6,751 nucleotides of DNA from Bacillota bacterium (GCA_023424865.1 JAFADM010000260.1:1-6751), one strand, 5' to 3'; shown: positions 1 through 6,480, counted from the stretch's first letter. Notes: generated by a model from the letters alone, not told the origin. Numbers and translations are program-made.

Positions 1-686
1 ACGAACCTTTCACCATAATCCGGATCCAGTGAGCCTGTGAAAAGGAAATGCAGCAAAAGTCCCAGGGAGTAAATGTCGGTACGCCTGTCGGTTTGCATAA
101 AGCCAAACTGTTCCGGAGCGGCGGTGGCGGCAGAACCCATGATCACCGTGTCGTTGCGGGCGTTTCCGTTATGCCTCCGGGCTATGCCGAAATCAATGAG
201 CACACAGCCCCTTTGAGGGCTTAGGACAATGTTCTGGGGCTTTATATCCCGGTGGATGACTGGGGGTGTCCTGGTATGGAGGTATTTTAAGATAGTGCAA
301 AGCTGAAGGGCGGCGGCTATGGCATCCTTCACATTTAAACGTCCTTGGCGGCTTACAGCCTCATACAGGGTTTCCCCATCAATATATTCACGGACTAAAT
401 AGGTAAGGCCGTTTTCACAAATGCAGGCAAAGGGCCTGGGAATGGCTTCACTGTAAAGATCGGATAGTATCCGGTACTCATTTTCCGCCGTGTTTTCTCC
501 TTCCGGCTCTATTTTAAGAAGAACCCGGTTTCCCGTTATCCGATCCTTTAAAAGATACAGCTTTCGCGGAGGCGTTTCCTTTAGGCAGGACATCACGCTG
601 TACTGCCGGGAAAGGCTAAGGGGAAGTTCCAGCTCAAAGGCGCTGGAATCCGCATATGCACTTAAAAATTCATCCTTCATCTCCAT
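1..686 (-). CDS. Hanks-type Ser/Thr protein kinase, N-terminal 228 residues (3' end outside window)
   Basis: This is a eukaryotic-like serine/threonine kinase that would transfer phosphate from ATP to protein substrates; no substrate can be inferred. The visible part starts at ATG 686 and contains the ATP-anchoring lysine in RVLLK (K58), a helix-C glutamate in ENEYRIL (E70), a hinge around VREYIDGETL (98-107), the catalytic loop HRDIKPQN (145-152), the metal-binding DFG (165-167), an APE motif in AAPEQF (190-192 within 189-194) and the F-helix aspartate in DIYSLG (D204). The usual glycine-rich GxGxxG loop is not recognisable: the matching stretch, about residues 29-48, has no glycine. The activation segment ends MGSAATAAPEQ instead of the common GTxGYxAPEQ. 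No membrane segment is seen in the visible part; a C-terminal sensor or anchor could lie outside the window. It lies 57 bp downstream of the LysR gene on the same strand but has its own strong promoter. Kinase identity is very secure. Confidence 0.95.
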   Translation of the reverse strand, partial: MEMKDEFLSAYADSSAFELELPLSLSRQYSVMSCLKETPPRKLYLLKDRITGNRVLLKIEPEGENTAENEYRILSDLYSEAIPRPFACICENGLTYLVREYIDGETLYEAVSRQGRLNVKDAIAAALQLCTILKYLHTRTPPVIHRDIKPQNIVLSPQRGCVLIDFGIARRHNGNARNDTVIMGSAATAAPEQFGFMQTDRRTDIYSLGLLLHFLFTGSLDPDYGERF

Positions 687-692
687 GTTCTA

Positions 693-721
693 ATTATAAA
701 AAGACGGCGAAATACGGTCAA
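693..721 (-). promoter_or_regulatory. Sigma-A-type promoter of the kinase gene (leaderless configuration)
   Basis: Read on the minus strand, TTGACC (716-721) is followed after exactly 17 bases by a perfect TATAAT (693-698). With the -10 box at -12 to -7, base +1 falls on 686, the A of the kinase ATG. A 15-bp dyad, AAGCA-N5-TGCTT (720-734), overlaps the -35 box and could be an operator, but it is short. The box match is direct; the start position is inferred. Confidence 0.75.
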
Positions 722-743
722 GCAGGAAATGCTTATTAAAGCT

Positions 744-1625
744 CTAATTCCATTGGGTGCTCCGCTGGCTGCAGAGCTTGATGAACCTTTGCAGAGCCGG
801 ATGGAGCCATTTGTTCTTATGGTAGATGAGCTGGGTGTAGAGGCTGGGCTCCAGGGTGTGGAGCTTGTGCTTTATAAGCCCTTTTGCGATTTCGTCTTCA
901 ATGGCATAAAAGGGGAGACAGGCCATACCCAAATTATTAAGGATAAACTTTTTAATCGCCTCCACGCTCTGGGTTTCCACAATGTTTACAGGATAATATT
1001 TATGGCTTTTAAGGTAGGTATCGAAGGATTGTCTGTAAGTACACTCCTTTTCCGTAAAGAGCACCATTTGGTTCTCTTCCGGTATGAAATCGCTGCCGGT
1101 ATACCCTGCCGGCGCTGCCAGACAAAAGGCTTCCTCCTTAAGCAGCAGAGTGGTTAAATTGGTATAGGAAAAATCCGGCTGAAGAAGAAAGGTGATATCC
1201 AAATCCCCGTTTAGAATCCGTGAGCGCAGGTATTCGCAGGAATCGTTAATGATGGCAATTTGAACCCGAGGGTACAGGCTTTTATATTCCCTGATAAGGG
1301 GAAAGAGCCTGTACATCATGAGGGATTCCGGAGCACCGATTCTAAGAAGACCCTCAGGCTCCGCTTCGTCATTTTCATCATTCATATGCTCCAGATTATC
1401 GTAAAGGGTAAGAAGCGCATCGGTGGTTTCAAGAAGCTTTCTGCCAAAGGAGGTGAGCTTGAAGCTTTTTCCCAGGCGCTCAAATACGGGCTTTCGGTAA
1501 AAAGCCTCAATGGCCTGAATCTGTGTGGTAAGTGTGGACTGGGCATACCCCAGCTCCTGTGCGGCACGGGTGTAGCTGCCCATTTCCGCCACTTTTTTAA
1601 AGGCGCGTAAATTTCGTATCTCCAT
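744..1625 (-). CDS. LysR-type transcriptional regulator (LTTR), 293 aa
   Basis: This is a DNA-binding regulator of the LysR family, expected to act as a tetramer that binds a small co-inducer and controls the divergent gene. The N-terminal winged helix-turn-helix is clear: MEIRNLRAFKKVAE, then SYTRAAQELGYAQSTLTTQI (about 17-36) and the QAIE segment, followed by the wing (VFERLGKSFKLTSFGRKLL). A linker helix covers about 58-88, and the periplasmic-binding-protein-like effector domain begins at EGLLRIGAPES (about 91-101). The frame stays open upstream to a TTG at 1754, which would add 43 residues before the conserved LTTR start. I chose ATG 1625 because it is preceded by TGGAGAT at good spacing, gives the standard family length, and the TTG lies essentially at the predicted transcription start. 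The divergent neighbour is an APC permease, the usual target arrangement for amino acid exporter regulators such as ArgP-ArgO and LysG-LysE. The ligand is unknown. Confidence 0.93.
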   Translation of the reverse strand: MEIRNLRAFKKVAEMGSYTRAAQELGYAQSTLTTQIQAIEAFYRKPVFERLGKSFKLTSFGRKLLETTDALLTLYDNLEHMNDENDEAEPEGLLRIGAPESLMMYRLFPLIREYKSLYPRVQIAIINDSCEYLRSRILNGDLDITFLLQPDFSYTNLTTLLLKEEAFCLAAPAGYTGSDFIPEENQMVLFTEKECTYRQSFDTYLKSHKYYPVNIVETQSVEAIKKFILNNLGMACLPFYAIEDEIAKGLIKHKLHTLEPSLYTQLIYHKNKWLHPALQRFIKLCSQRSTQWN

Positions 1626-1633
1626 CGGTTTAT

Positions 1634-1637
1634 CTCC
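1634..1637 (-). promoter_or_regulatory. Ribosome binding site deciding the LysR gene start
   Basis: On the minus strand GGAG (within TGGAGAT) lies 8 bases before ATG 1625. The alternative upstream TTG at 1754 has no purine-rich site in front of it. This supports the 293-residue product. Confidence 0.75.
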
Positions 1638-1695
1638 AGATAATCTTAATTTTGCTGAACCGGCTGCTGCTTCATTGCTTTGTATCCATTGAGTT

Positions 1696-1710
1696 GCGGA
1701 CATAGCCCGC
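1696..1710 (-). other. Small hairpin in the lysR mRNA leader
   Basis: The predicted leader of the regulator (about 131 bases, from 1756 to 1626) contains GCGGGC-TAT-GTCCGC when read on the minus strand. All six pairs form in RNA, one of them a G-U wobble, with a three-base loop. No T tract follows, so it is not an intrinsic terminator. It may be incidental or may affect leader stability. Confidence 0.3.
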
Positions 1711-1753
1711 TTTAGAACGGAAAGAAATTTTTGTTGATTATTCGAAATTTTCA

Positions 1754-1767
1754 ATAATCACTATTAT
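1754..1767. promoter_or_regulatory. Palindrome ATAAT-N4-ATTAT, candidate LysR regulator site
   Basis: A perfect 5-bp inverted repeat around CACT overlaps the -10 box and start point of the regulator's promoter. A T-N11-A pair (T1751, A1763), the loose LTTR signature, also fits here. Binding here would repress the regulator's own gene, as many LTTRs do. AT-rich palindromes of this size can arise by chance next to -10 boxes, so this is tentative. Confidence 0.4.
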
Positions 1768-1791
1768 AACTTTCAATTTTACAAATAGCAA
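1763..1791 (-). promoter_or_regulatory. Promoter of the LysR-type regulator gene
   Basis: Minus-strand TTGCTA (1786-1791, four of six consensus bases) is followed after 17 bases by a perfect TATAAT (1763-1768). The predicted start is about 1756, leaving a leader of roughly 131 bases before ATG 1625. Its -35 box lies inside the spacer of the opposing permease promoter. Confidence 0.65.
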
Positions 1792-1806
1792 GCTGGCACT
1801 TATGCT
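1778..1806 (+). promoter_or_regulatory. Promoter of the APC permease gene
   Basis: TTTACA (1778-1783, five of six) is followed after 17 bases by TATGCT (1801-1806, four of six). The predicted start is near 1813, with a leader of about 54 bases. The weak -10 box is what one expects of an activator-dependent promoter. It physically interleaves with the divergent regulator promoter, so the two polymerases cannot both bind at once. Confidence 0.5.
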
Positions 1807-1866
1807 GGTAGAGAACGGTTTGCCGGGCCTTTTCCAAAGGTGCGGCGCCGTTTTTGAGAGGAGATA

Positions 1867-3114
1867 ATGAATTTGAATAAAAAATTAAATACCTGGACAG
1901 TCAGCGGCCTTATGATTGGCCCCATACTGGGCTCCGGCATTGTGTTTTTGCCGCCTCTTGCCTATGAAAAGCTGGGTGAGCATGCTTTTCTGGCATGGCT
2001 GATTATTATGGTTCTGGGTGCGCTGTTTGCTTATATTTTTGCCCGAATGAGCCTGACAGCCGGAAGCAATGAGGGCATTAGCCTTCTTGTTGGAAGCATG
2101 CTGGGAACCCGCTTCCGGGAGTTGTCCTCAAACTGCCTGACTGCAGCGGTGTTTTTCGGACCTGTGGCGGTAGCCATAACTGCGGCGGGCTTTATCCATT
2201 CGGCGCTGCCAGAAGGCTTTTCACCCGGTATGACGATTCTTTCACTGGCCGTACTGGCAGTCTGCCACGGTTTCGTTGCATTAGGAGCGGCTGCCATGGG
2301 CAGGTTCGTTCTGATTCTGTCAACCGCTACCGCGCTGCTTTTAATCGGGGGAAGCATTCCAACCCTTGTGAATGCCCCTGCTGTGGAAATTCCTCTTTCG
2401 CTTCCTGAGCCGGGTATGCTGGGGAGCACACTCCTTCTTTTGTTCTGGGCTATTATCGGATGGGAGATTTTAGGGAGCTATATTGAAGATGTTAAAGATC
2501 CCGGGCGTACCCTGATGCGTGCCATGAAAATAAGCATGGCAGCCATTCTTGTTATTTATCTTCTGACAACCCTGGCGCTGCAGACCTATTACAGAGGCAT
2601 GGCCGTGCCGGCGGACATGAATGTCCTGCTTATCCCAATAATGGGGACTCACGCCCGGACGGTCTTCTCCATTCTGGCAGCAAGCCTTTGCCTGTGTACC
2701 ATGATTTCCTTCGTAGGCGCGGTGACGAGACAATTGAAGGCCAGAAGCACCGCAGGACTTTTGCCGCCTTTTTTAAAGAAGCCCTTTGTCGCCCAGCTGC
2801 TGCTGCTTCTGGCTAATGGCTTTGTTCTGCTGGCCCGGACCTCGGAGCTTTTAAGTACGGATGCCATTGTGGGGGTTGCCAACGGCTTTTTCATTGTCAA
2901 TGCCCTTTTGGGACTGGCTGCAGGCTTTCGTTTTTTGAAAAGTCCGCTGCTCCGTTTTTGGATAAGCCTTCTGATTTTAATGCTTACGGTTTTGCTTTTC
3001 TTCTCAAAGCCGGCAGCATTGGCAGCTTTGGCTGTAGTCGCCGCGGTTACCCTAATAAAGCCCGTCCCCACTGTCTCCGCCGGGGACAAAGCAAAGGAAG
3101 AGGTTTTATCCTAG
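1867..3114 (+). CDS. APC-superfamily amino acid permease, YjeH-like, 415 aa
   Basis: This is a membrane amino acid transporter of the APC superfamily. The first helix carries the superfamily's GxxxGSGI signature as GPILGSGIVFLPP (18-30). About 12 hydrophobic helices can be counted, including about 41-62, 90-112, 121-141, 146-165, 185-205, 225-243, 263-285 and four more before a short polar tail. The helix 6 region FWAIIGWEILGSYIEDVKDPGRTLMRAM resembles the matching part of E. coli YjeH (FWCFVGLEAF...EFKNPERDFPRAL), an exporter of methionine and branched-chain amino acids, and the length is nearly the same (415 versus 418). Export is therefore plausible but direction and substrate are not shown. 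GAGAGGAG ends only 3 bases before ATG 1867, rather close but the only convincing start. The divergent LysR regulator is its likely controller. The gene converges on the T component of the ECF operon 45 bp away, and I see no clear terminator between them. Confidence 0.88.
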   Translation: MNLNKKLNTWTVSGLMIGPILGSGIVFLPPLAYEKLGEHAFLAWLIIMVLGALFAYIFARMSLTAGSNEGISLLVGSMLGTRFRELSSNCLTAAVFFGPVAVAITAAGFIHSALPEGFSPGMTILSLAVLAVCHGFVALGAAAMGRFVLILSTATALLLIGGSIPTLVNAPAVEIPLSLPEPGMLGSTLLLLFWAIIGWEILGSYIEDVKDPGRTLMRAMKISMAAILVIYLLTTLALQTYYRGMAVPADMNVLLIPIMGTHARTVFSILAASLCLCTMISFVGAVTRQLKARSTAGLLPPFLKKPFVAQLLLLLANGFVLLARTSELLSTDAIVGVANGFFIVNALLGLAAGFRFLKSPLLRFWISLLILMLTVLLFFSKPAALAALAVVAAVTLIKPVPTVSAGDKAKEEVLS

Positions 3115-3159
3115 GCAGCCAGGCAGAAACCCGGCTATAGCTTCCGTACATGGAAAACC

Positions 3160-3184
3160 TTAAAGAAACGGATTAAAGAAACGG
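3160..3184. repeat. 13-bp tandem duplication spanning the ecfT stop codon
   Basis: TTAAAGAAACGG occurs at 3160-3171 and again at 3173-3184, separated by a single A, giving a period of 13. The left copy supplies the TAA stop of the minus-strand T component. Because 13 is not a multiple of three, the duplication changes the reading frame at the end of that gene. Confidence 0.9.
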
Positions 3185-3987
3185 CTGCCATTACTGAAGG
3201 TTATGAAAAAAGCGGCTGCCGTCACTAAGGCGAGAAGTGCCAGCGTAATAGAGTCCTTTTTTTCGAAGGGCTTTCCCGCATACCAGGTCCGATGTTTCTT
3301 TTTGCCAAAGCCTCGCAGCTCAAGGGCATTGCTGATGGTTTCGATTTTTGTCATACTGGACAGAAAAAGAGGGATAAGGATACCTCCTGCGTTTTTAATC
3401 CGGGTAAGAAGGCTTACCCTTCTGGAGGTGTCAAGCCCTCTGGCCTGCTGGGCCTGGGATACCGTGGCGTAATCCCTTTGCATATCCGGAATATAGCGAA
3501 GGGTTATGGCAACGGAATAGCTGATTTTGTAGCTTATACCCAGACTGTTGAGAGAGGACGCAAACTCGCTGGGGTTTGTGGTGAGGATGAAGAGAAGGGC
3601 AATGGGCATGATGGTGAAATACTTAAGAGCAACGTTAAATTCGTAAAAAAGCTGTTGGGCTGTTACGGTATAGCGTCCTCCAAGGTTTAGGAGCACCGTT
3701 CGGGAGGCGTAAATTTTAACCCCTTCCTCCGGGGAAAAAAGGAAGATGGCCACCAGGTTAATCATAAGAAAGAGCAGTACCAGCTTAAAGACGAAGGAAA
3801 AATCCCTGTAGGCCACCCGGGACAGTTTAAGAAGAATGAGGCTTATAACAAACATCATTCCCAAAATCCGTGTGTCGTAGGTCACCATCCCCGTCACCGA
3901 CCAGGCAATAAAAAACAGCAGCTTTGTCGCGCCGCAAAGGGAATGGATGAAGGTACCCCTGTCCTCATAGGTGAGCATTTTAGGCAT
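3160..3987 (-). CDS. ecfT: ECF transporter transmembrane (T) component, 275 aa
   Basis: This is the EcfT/CbiQ-family membrane subunit that couples ATP hydrolysis in the EcfA ATPase to movement of the substrate-bound S component. It has hydrophobic helices near the N terminus (about 21-54), at about 65-84, about 119-136, about 203-213, and a final one at about 246-265. The two family-defining coupling motifs are present: QQARGLD (ARG at 182-184) and ELRGFG (LRG at 224-226), which contact the two ATPase sites. The open frame extends 86 codons further upstream, but that part is antisense-like sequence inside the ATPase gene. ATG 3987 is chosen because it has AGGAGG 10 bases upstream, gives the usual family length, and overlaps the ATPase stop codon by 8 bases, so translation is probably coupled. 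The C terminus (NPFL-stop) is created by a 13-bp tandem duplication. The closest well-known relative by operon type is YkoC. Confidence 0.94.
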   Translation of the reverse strand: MPKMLTYEDRGTFIHSLCGATKLLFFIAWSVTGMVTYDTRILGMMFVISLILLKLSRVAYRDFSFVFKLVLLFLMINLVAIFLFSPEEGVKIYASRTVLLNLGGRYTVTAQQLFYEFNVALKYFTIMPIALLFILTTNPSEFASSLNSLGISYKISYSVAITLRYIPDMQRDYATVSQAQQARGLDTSRRVSLLTRIKNAGGILIPLFLSSMTKIETISNALELRGFGKKKHRTWYAGKPFEKKDSITLALLALVTAAAFFITFSNGSRFFNPFL

Positions 3988-5692
3988 GAGCTCGTTTCCT
4001 CCTGTCAAAATCGATAAAGTGCTGGACAAAGGCCTGTCCGTCTTCAATTCCTGCACGGCGGGACAGATCATAAAGGGAGGTTCTTTTAAGGCTTGCCTTC
4101 TCAATGAGGCTGTCGTTGGTAAGAACGGCGGCGGGGGAGTCGTCGGCAATGAGGCAGCCGTCATCCATGACCAGTGTCCGGGTGGTGTATTCCAAAATGA
4201 GATGCATGTCATGGGTAATGATGAAAAGCGAGGTATCCGTTTCACGATTGATTCTTACAAGGTATTCCATAAATTCTGTATAATGCCTGTAATCCTGTCC
4301 TGCGGTAGGCTCGTCCAATATGAGAATGGAGGGCTCCAGCACCAGGATGGAGGCAAGAGTAACCCGCTTTTTCTGGCCGTAGCTCAGAGCGGAAACGGGC
4401 CAGTTGCGAAAAGGGTAAAGACCGCAGATTTTAAGGGTCTTTTCCACCTGCTCTTTTATTTGAGAAAGGGCCATGCCTCTGGAGACAAGGCCAAGGGCGA
4501 CTTCGTCATAAAGCATGGGCTTTATAATCATGTGATTGGGATTTTGCATGACCAGGCCGATCTTTTCCGCCCGGCTGCCTATGGGCTCCTTGCTGATATC
4601 ACGGCCTTCCAAAAGAATTTCACCGGCTTGGGCCTTTTCAAAGCCGCAGATAACCTTGGAAAGAGTGGATTTTCCCGCACCGTTGGTGCCTGCCAGGCTT
4701 ACCATCTCACCCTTGTTCAGCGTGAGGCTTATGCTTTTGAGAAGAGGAGCGTTCTCCCTGTAACCGAAGCAAACGTTTTTAAGAACCAGTTGGGGAACGG
4801 TTTTTGCGGGAGGAGTGCTGACAGGTGTTTTTTCATACCAGCTTCGAAGCCCTTGGGTAAAAGGCTCCAGACAGAGCTTTTCAATACTGGACGGATGATG
4901 GGAGGCGTCTACCTGCTGGCCTGCATAGGACAGTGCCGACAAATAGAGAGGCTCACGAATGCCCGTTTCAGGTAAAAGGCCCGAGGAGAGTATGGCATCG
5001 GGAGGCCCGTCTCCTATTATTTTACCCTCATCCACGACCACGAGCCTGTCCACCGGACAGTGAAGAACATCCTCAACCCGGTGCTCTATGATAATAATGG
5101 TCGCCCCCGATTCACTATGTATGCGATCAATGAGCTCCATGGCATGCTTTCCCGCAGCCGGGTCCAGATTGGCCAGGGGCTCGTCGAAAAGCAGAATGGA
5201 AACCTCGTCAATGAGGACGCCTGCCATGGATACCCGTTGCTTTTGCCCTCCCGACAGTGCCTGGGGAGATTTAGCCAGGTGCCCTGCCATTCCCACTGTT
5301 TTTGCCGAATCGTTCACCCGCCGGTGAAGCTCTTCACGGACAATGCAATCGTTTTCAAGAGCAAAGGCAATGTCCTCGCCTACGGTGAGTCCAACGAACT
5401 GGCTGTCTGTGTCCTGAAGAACGGTCCCCACATGCTTTGAAAGGCCAAAAAGCCCAAGCTTTCCGGGATCCTGGCCATTGATGGTGAGTGTCCCGGAGAT
5501 TTCGCCGTCATAGGAAAAAGGAATAAGTCCGTTAATTAAGTGCACCAGAGTGGATTTTCCCGAGCCTGAGCGCCCGGCAATGAGCACCTTTTCACCCTTA
5601 TACAGGGTCAGATTAATGCCGGTTAAGGTAGGAGCGGCCTGAGCGCGGTATTTAAAGCTAAAATTCTTGAATTCAACAGCAATACTTTTCAT
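3980..5692 (-). CDS. ECF transporter fused double ATPase (EcfA/YkoD-like, DUF3744-type linker), 570 aa
   Basis: This protein supplies both ATP-binding subunits of an ECF importer in one chain on the cytoplasmic side. The first ABC domain has Walker A GRSGSGKST (40-48), Q-loop Q93, signature LSGGQKQR (146-153), Walker B ILLFDEP (D170, E171), D-loop NLD (175-177) and switch histidine H204. The second has Walker A GTNGAGKST (335-343), Q-loop Q383, signature LSYGQKKR (436-443), Walker B ILILDEP (D460, E461), AGQD (464-467) and H494. Both sites therefore look catalytically intact. The linker between them contains IREPLY (245-250); an REPLY motif is what I recall for the DUF3744 segment of YkoD-like ATPases. 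A C-terminal tail of about 50 residues follows the second domain. Start ATG 5692 has only a weak site (GGCGGGAA, 6 bases before it). The gene follows the S component after a 173-bp gap and overlaps the T gene by 8 bases, so it serves this one transporter. Confidence 0.95.
   Translation of the reverse strand: MKSIAVEFKNFSFKYRAQAAPTLTGINLTLYKGEKVLIAGRSGSGKSTLVHLINGLIPFSYDGEISGTLTINGQDPGKLGLFGLSKHVGTVLQDTDSQFVGLTVGEDIAFALENDCIVREELHRRVNDSAKTVGMAGHLAKSPQALSGGQKQRVSMAGVLIDEVSILLFDEPLANLDPAAGKHAMELIDRIHSESGATIIIIEHRVEDVLHCPVDRLVVVDEGKIIGDGPPDAILSSGLLPETGIREPLYLSALSYAGQQVDASHHPSSIEKLCLEPFTQGLRSWYEKTPVSTPPAKTVPQLVLKNVCFGYRENAPLLKSISLTLNKGEMVSLAGTNGAGKSTLSKVICGFEKAQAGEILLEGRDISKEPIGSRAEKIGLVMQNPNHMIIKPMLYDEVALGLVSRGMALSQIKEQVEKTLKICGLYPFRNWPVSALSYGQKKRVTLASILVLEPSILILDEPTAGQDYRHYTEFMEYLVRINRETDTSLFIITHDMHLILEYTTRTLVMDDGCLIADDSPAAVLTNDSLIEKASLKRTSLYDLSRRAGIEDGQAFVQHFIDFDRRKRAHA
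3998..4003 (-). promoter_or_regulatory. Strong ribosome binding site for ecfT inside the ATPase gene
   Basis: The minus strand reads AGGAGG 10 bases before ATG 3987, within the last codons of the ATPase gene (the Arg-Arg pair of DFDRRKRAHA). It decides the T component start and indicates that this protein initiates independently or by coupling. Confidence 0.8.
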
Positions 5693-5755
5693 ATCATTCC
5701 CGCCATTTAAAATCAGGATAAATGAAATGGGTAAATCAAAAAGAATACCCCAAAA

Positions 5756-5812
5756 TCAAAAATGACCGTTCGTCTATATTGTTTAATATAGCATGAAACC
5801 AGTCATTTTTGA
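5756..5812. repeat. 57-bp nested hairpin between the S-component and ATPase genes
   Basis: TCAAAAATGAC (5756-5766) is a perfect 11-bp inverted match to GTCATTTTTGA (5802-5812). Inside it, CTATATT (5774-5780) pairs perfectly with AATATAG (5785-5791) around a GTTT loop. It lies within the 173-bp gap (5693-5865), the only large gap of the operon. No U tract follows the stem on the minus strand, and no flanking target duplication is visible. It may be an RNA processing, stability or attenuation element, or a small inverted-repeat insertion. The rest of the gap is A/T-rich, with no promoter that I can defend. Confidence 0.8.
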
Positions 5813-5865
5813 GTGTTTGTTAATCCAATTCTTTGTATTTTTTCGATACTTTTTTACTTAATTCT

Positions 5866-6438
5866 TCAGGCTTCCTTCGCCAGACTGGAACCCGCGGTAC
5901 GGGTTTTGGAGAAGGTAAAGGCCAGAATTGTGCCTACAATAAGGGTCACAACCGCATTTCCGGCGAAAGCGGCAACTCCCTGGGCAAAAACCTTGTCCGA
6001 GGGCTCGGCGTAAATCCATATATCCAGAACAGGAGCAATACCAATCCAGGCGATGGCATTGGCAACTATCTGGGTAGCGTTGAAAATAATTGATTCCTTT
6101 ACCTTGAAGCCGCCTTCCCAGAGCTTAAGCCATCCGAAGGTAATGCCTGCCAGAAGGCCGTAAATTGCGTCAGCCGCAACCCAGCTCCACCAGACTCCTC
6201 CGTAAAAGATGGCATCGCCCAGGGTGTGTCCGATAAATGCGGTAAGCAAGCCTGCAACCGGTCCAAAAAGCGCGCCGATAATTGCGACAAGGGCTGAATT
6301 AAACTGAAGACGGGTATTGGGGATGAATCCTACAGGGATGCTGAGTTGAGTAAGTACGGTGAAGAGTGCGGCTCCGATGCCAACAGCAACAATTGTTCTG
6401 ACAGCAAGGCCTTTACCGGGAACAAAACGAAAACTCAT
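5866..6438 (-). CDS. ECF transporter substrate-binding (S) component, UPF0397 / ECF-ribofla_trS family, 190 aa
   Basis: This small membrane protein captures the vitamin substrate and toggles in the membrane to release it inside, powered by the EcfA-EcfT pair encoded downstream. It closely follows the UPF0397 pattern: TIVAVGIGAALF near the N terminus (15-26), an IPNT segment, ALFGPVAGLLTAFIGHTLGDAI, WWSWV, a QIVANAIAW helix, APVLDIWIYAEPSDKVFAQG, and a C-terminal FSKTRTxxxSL tail. About six helices and the length are normal for the family. Databases usually name this family a riboflavin transporter S component, but the YkoD-type partner is also known from thiamine-precursor transport, so the substrate is unproven. 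ATG 6438 is preceded by GGGAGAGGTG (6443-6452), a good site. It is the first gene of the operon. I see no FMN or TPP riboswitch in its leader; a dyad over the promoter suggests control by a protein repressor. Confidence 0.92.
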   Translation of the reverse strand: MSFRFVPGKGLAVRTIVAVGIGAALFTVLTQLSIPVGFIPNTRLQFNSALVAIIGALFGPVAGLLTAFIGHTLGDAIFYGGVWWSWVAADAIYGLLAGITFGWLKLWEGGFKVKESIIFNATQIVANAIAWIGIAPVLDIWIYAEPSDKVFAQGVAAFAGNAVVTLIVGTILAFTFSKTRTAGSSLAKEA

Positions 6439-6480
6439 AGTACACCTCTCCCTTTTTAATAAAACCCAGAAAACAAGTAT

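Noticed and set aside
729..1157. A 142-codon plus-strand open frame opposite the LysR gene
   Set aside because: It is antisense to the effector domain of the regulator and has no family resemblance of its own.
1626..1754. A 43-residue N-terminal extension of the LysR regulator starting at TTG 1754
   Set aside because: The TTG coincides with the predicted transcription start, has no ribosome binding site, and LTTRs begin at the helix-turn-helix. It is kept only as a question in the findings.
3064..3087. GTCCCC-N12-GGGGAC hairpin near the end of the permease gene as a terminator
   Set aside because: It lies inside the coding region and has no T tract after it on either strand.
3115..3159. A bidirectional terminator between the convergent permease and T genes
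   Set aside because: Only very short stems (for example TTCC/GGAA) without T runs are seen in the 45 bp gap.
3988..4245. An 86-codon N-terminal extension of the T component
   Set aside because: It overlaps the second ATPase domain in another frame, is proline-rich and unlike any EcfT; the AGGAGG-backed ATG at 3987 gives the normal protein.
3971..4975. A 334-codon plus-strand open frame opposite the ATPase gene
   Set aside because: It lies entirely antisense to clear Walker and signature motifs of the ABC domains, has no recognisable domain and is explained by codon bias of the real gene.
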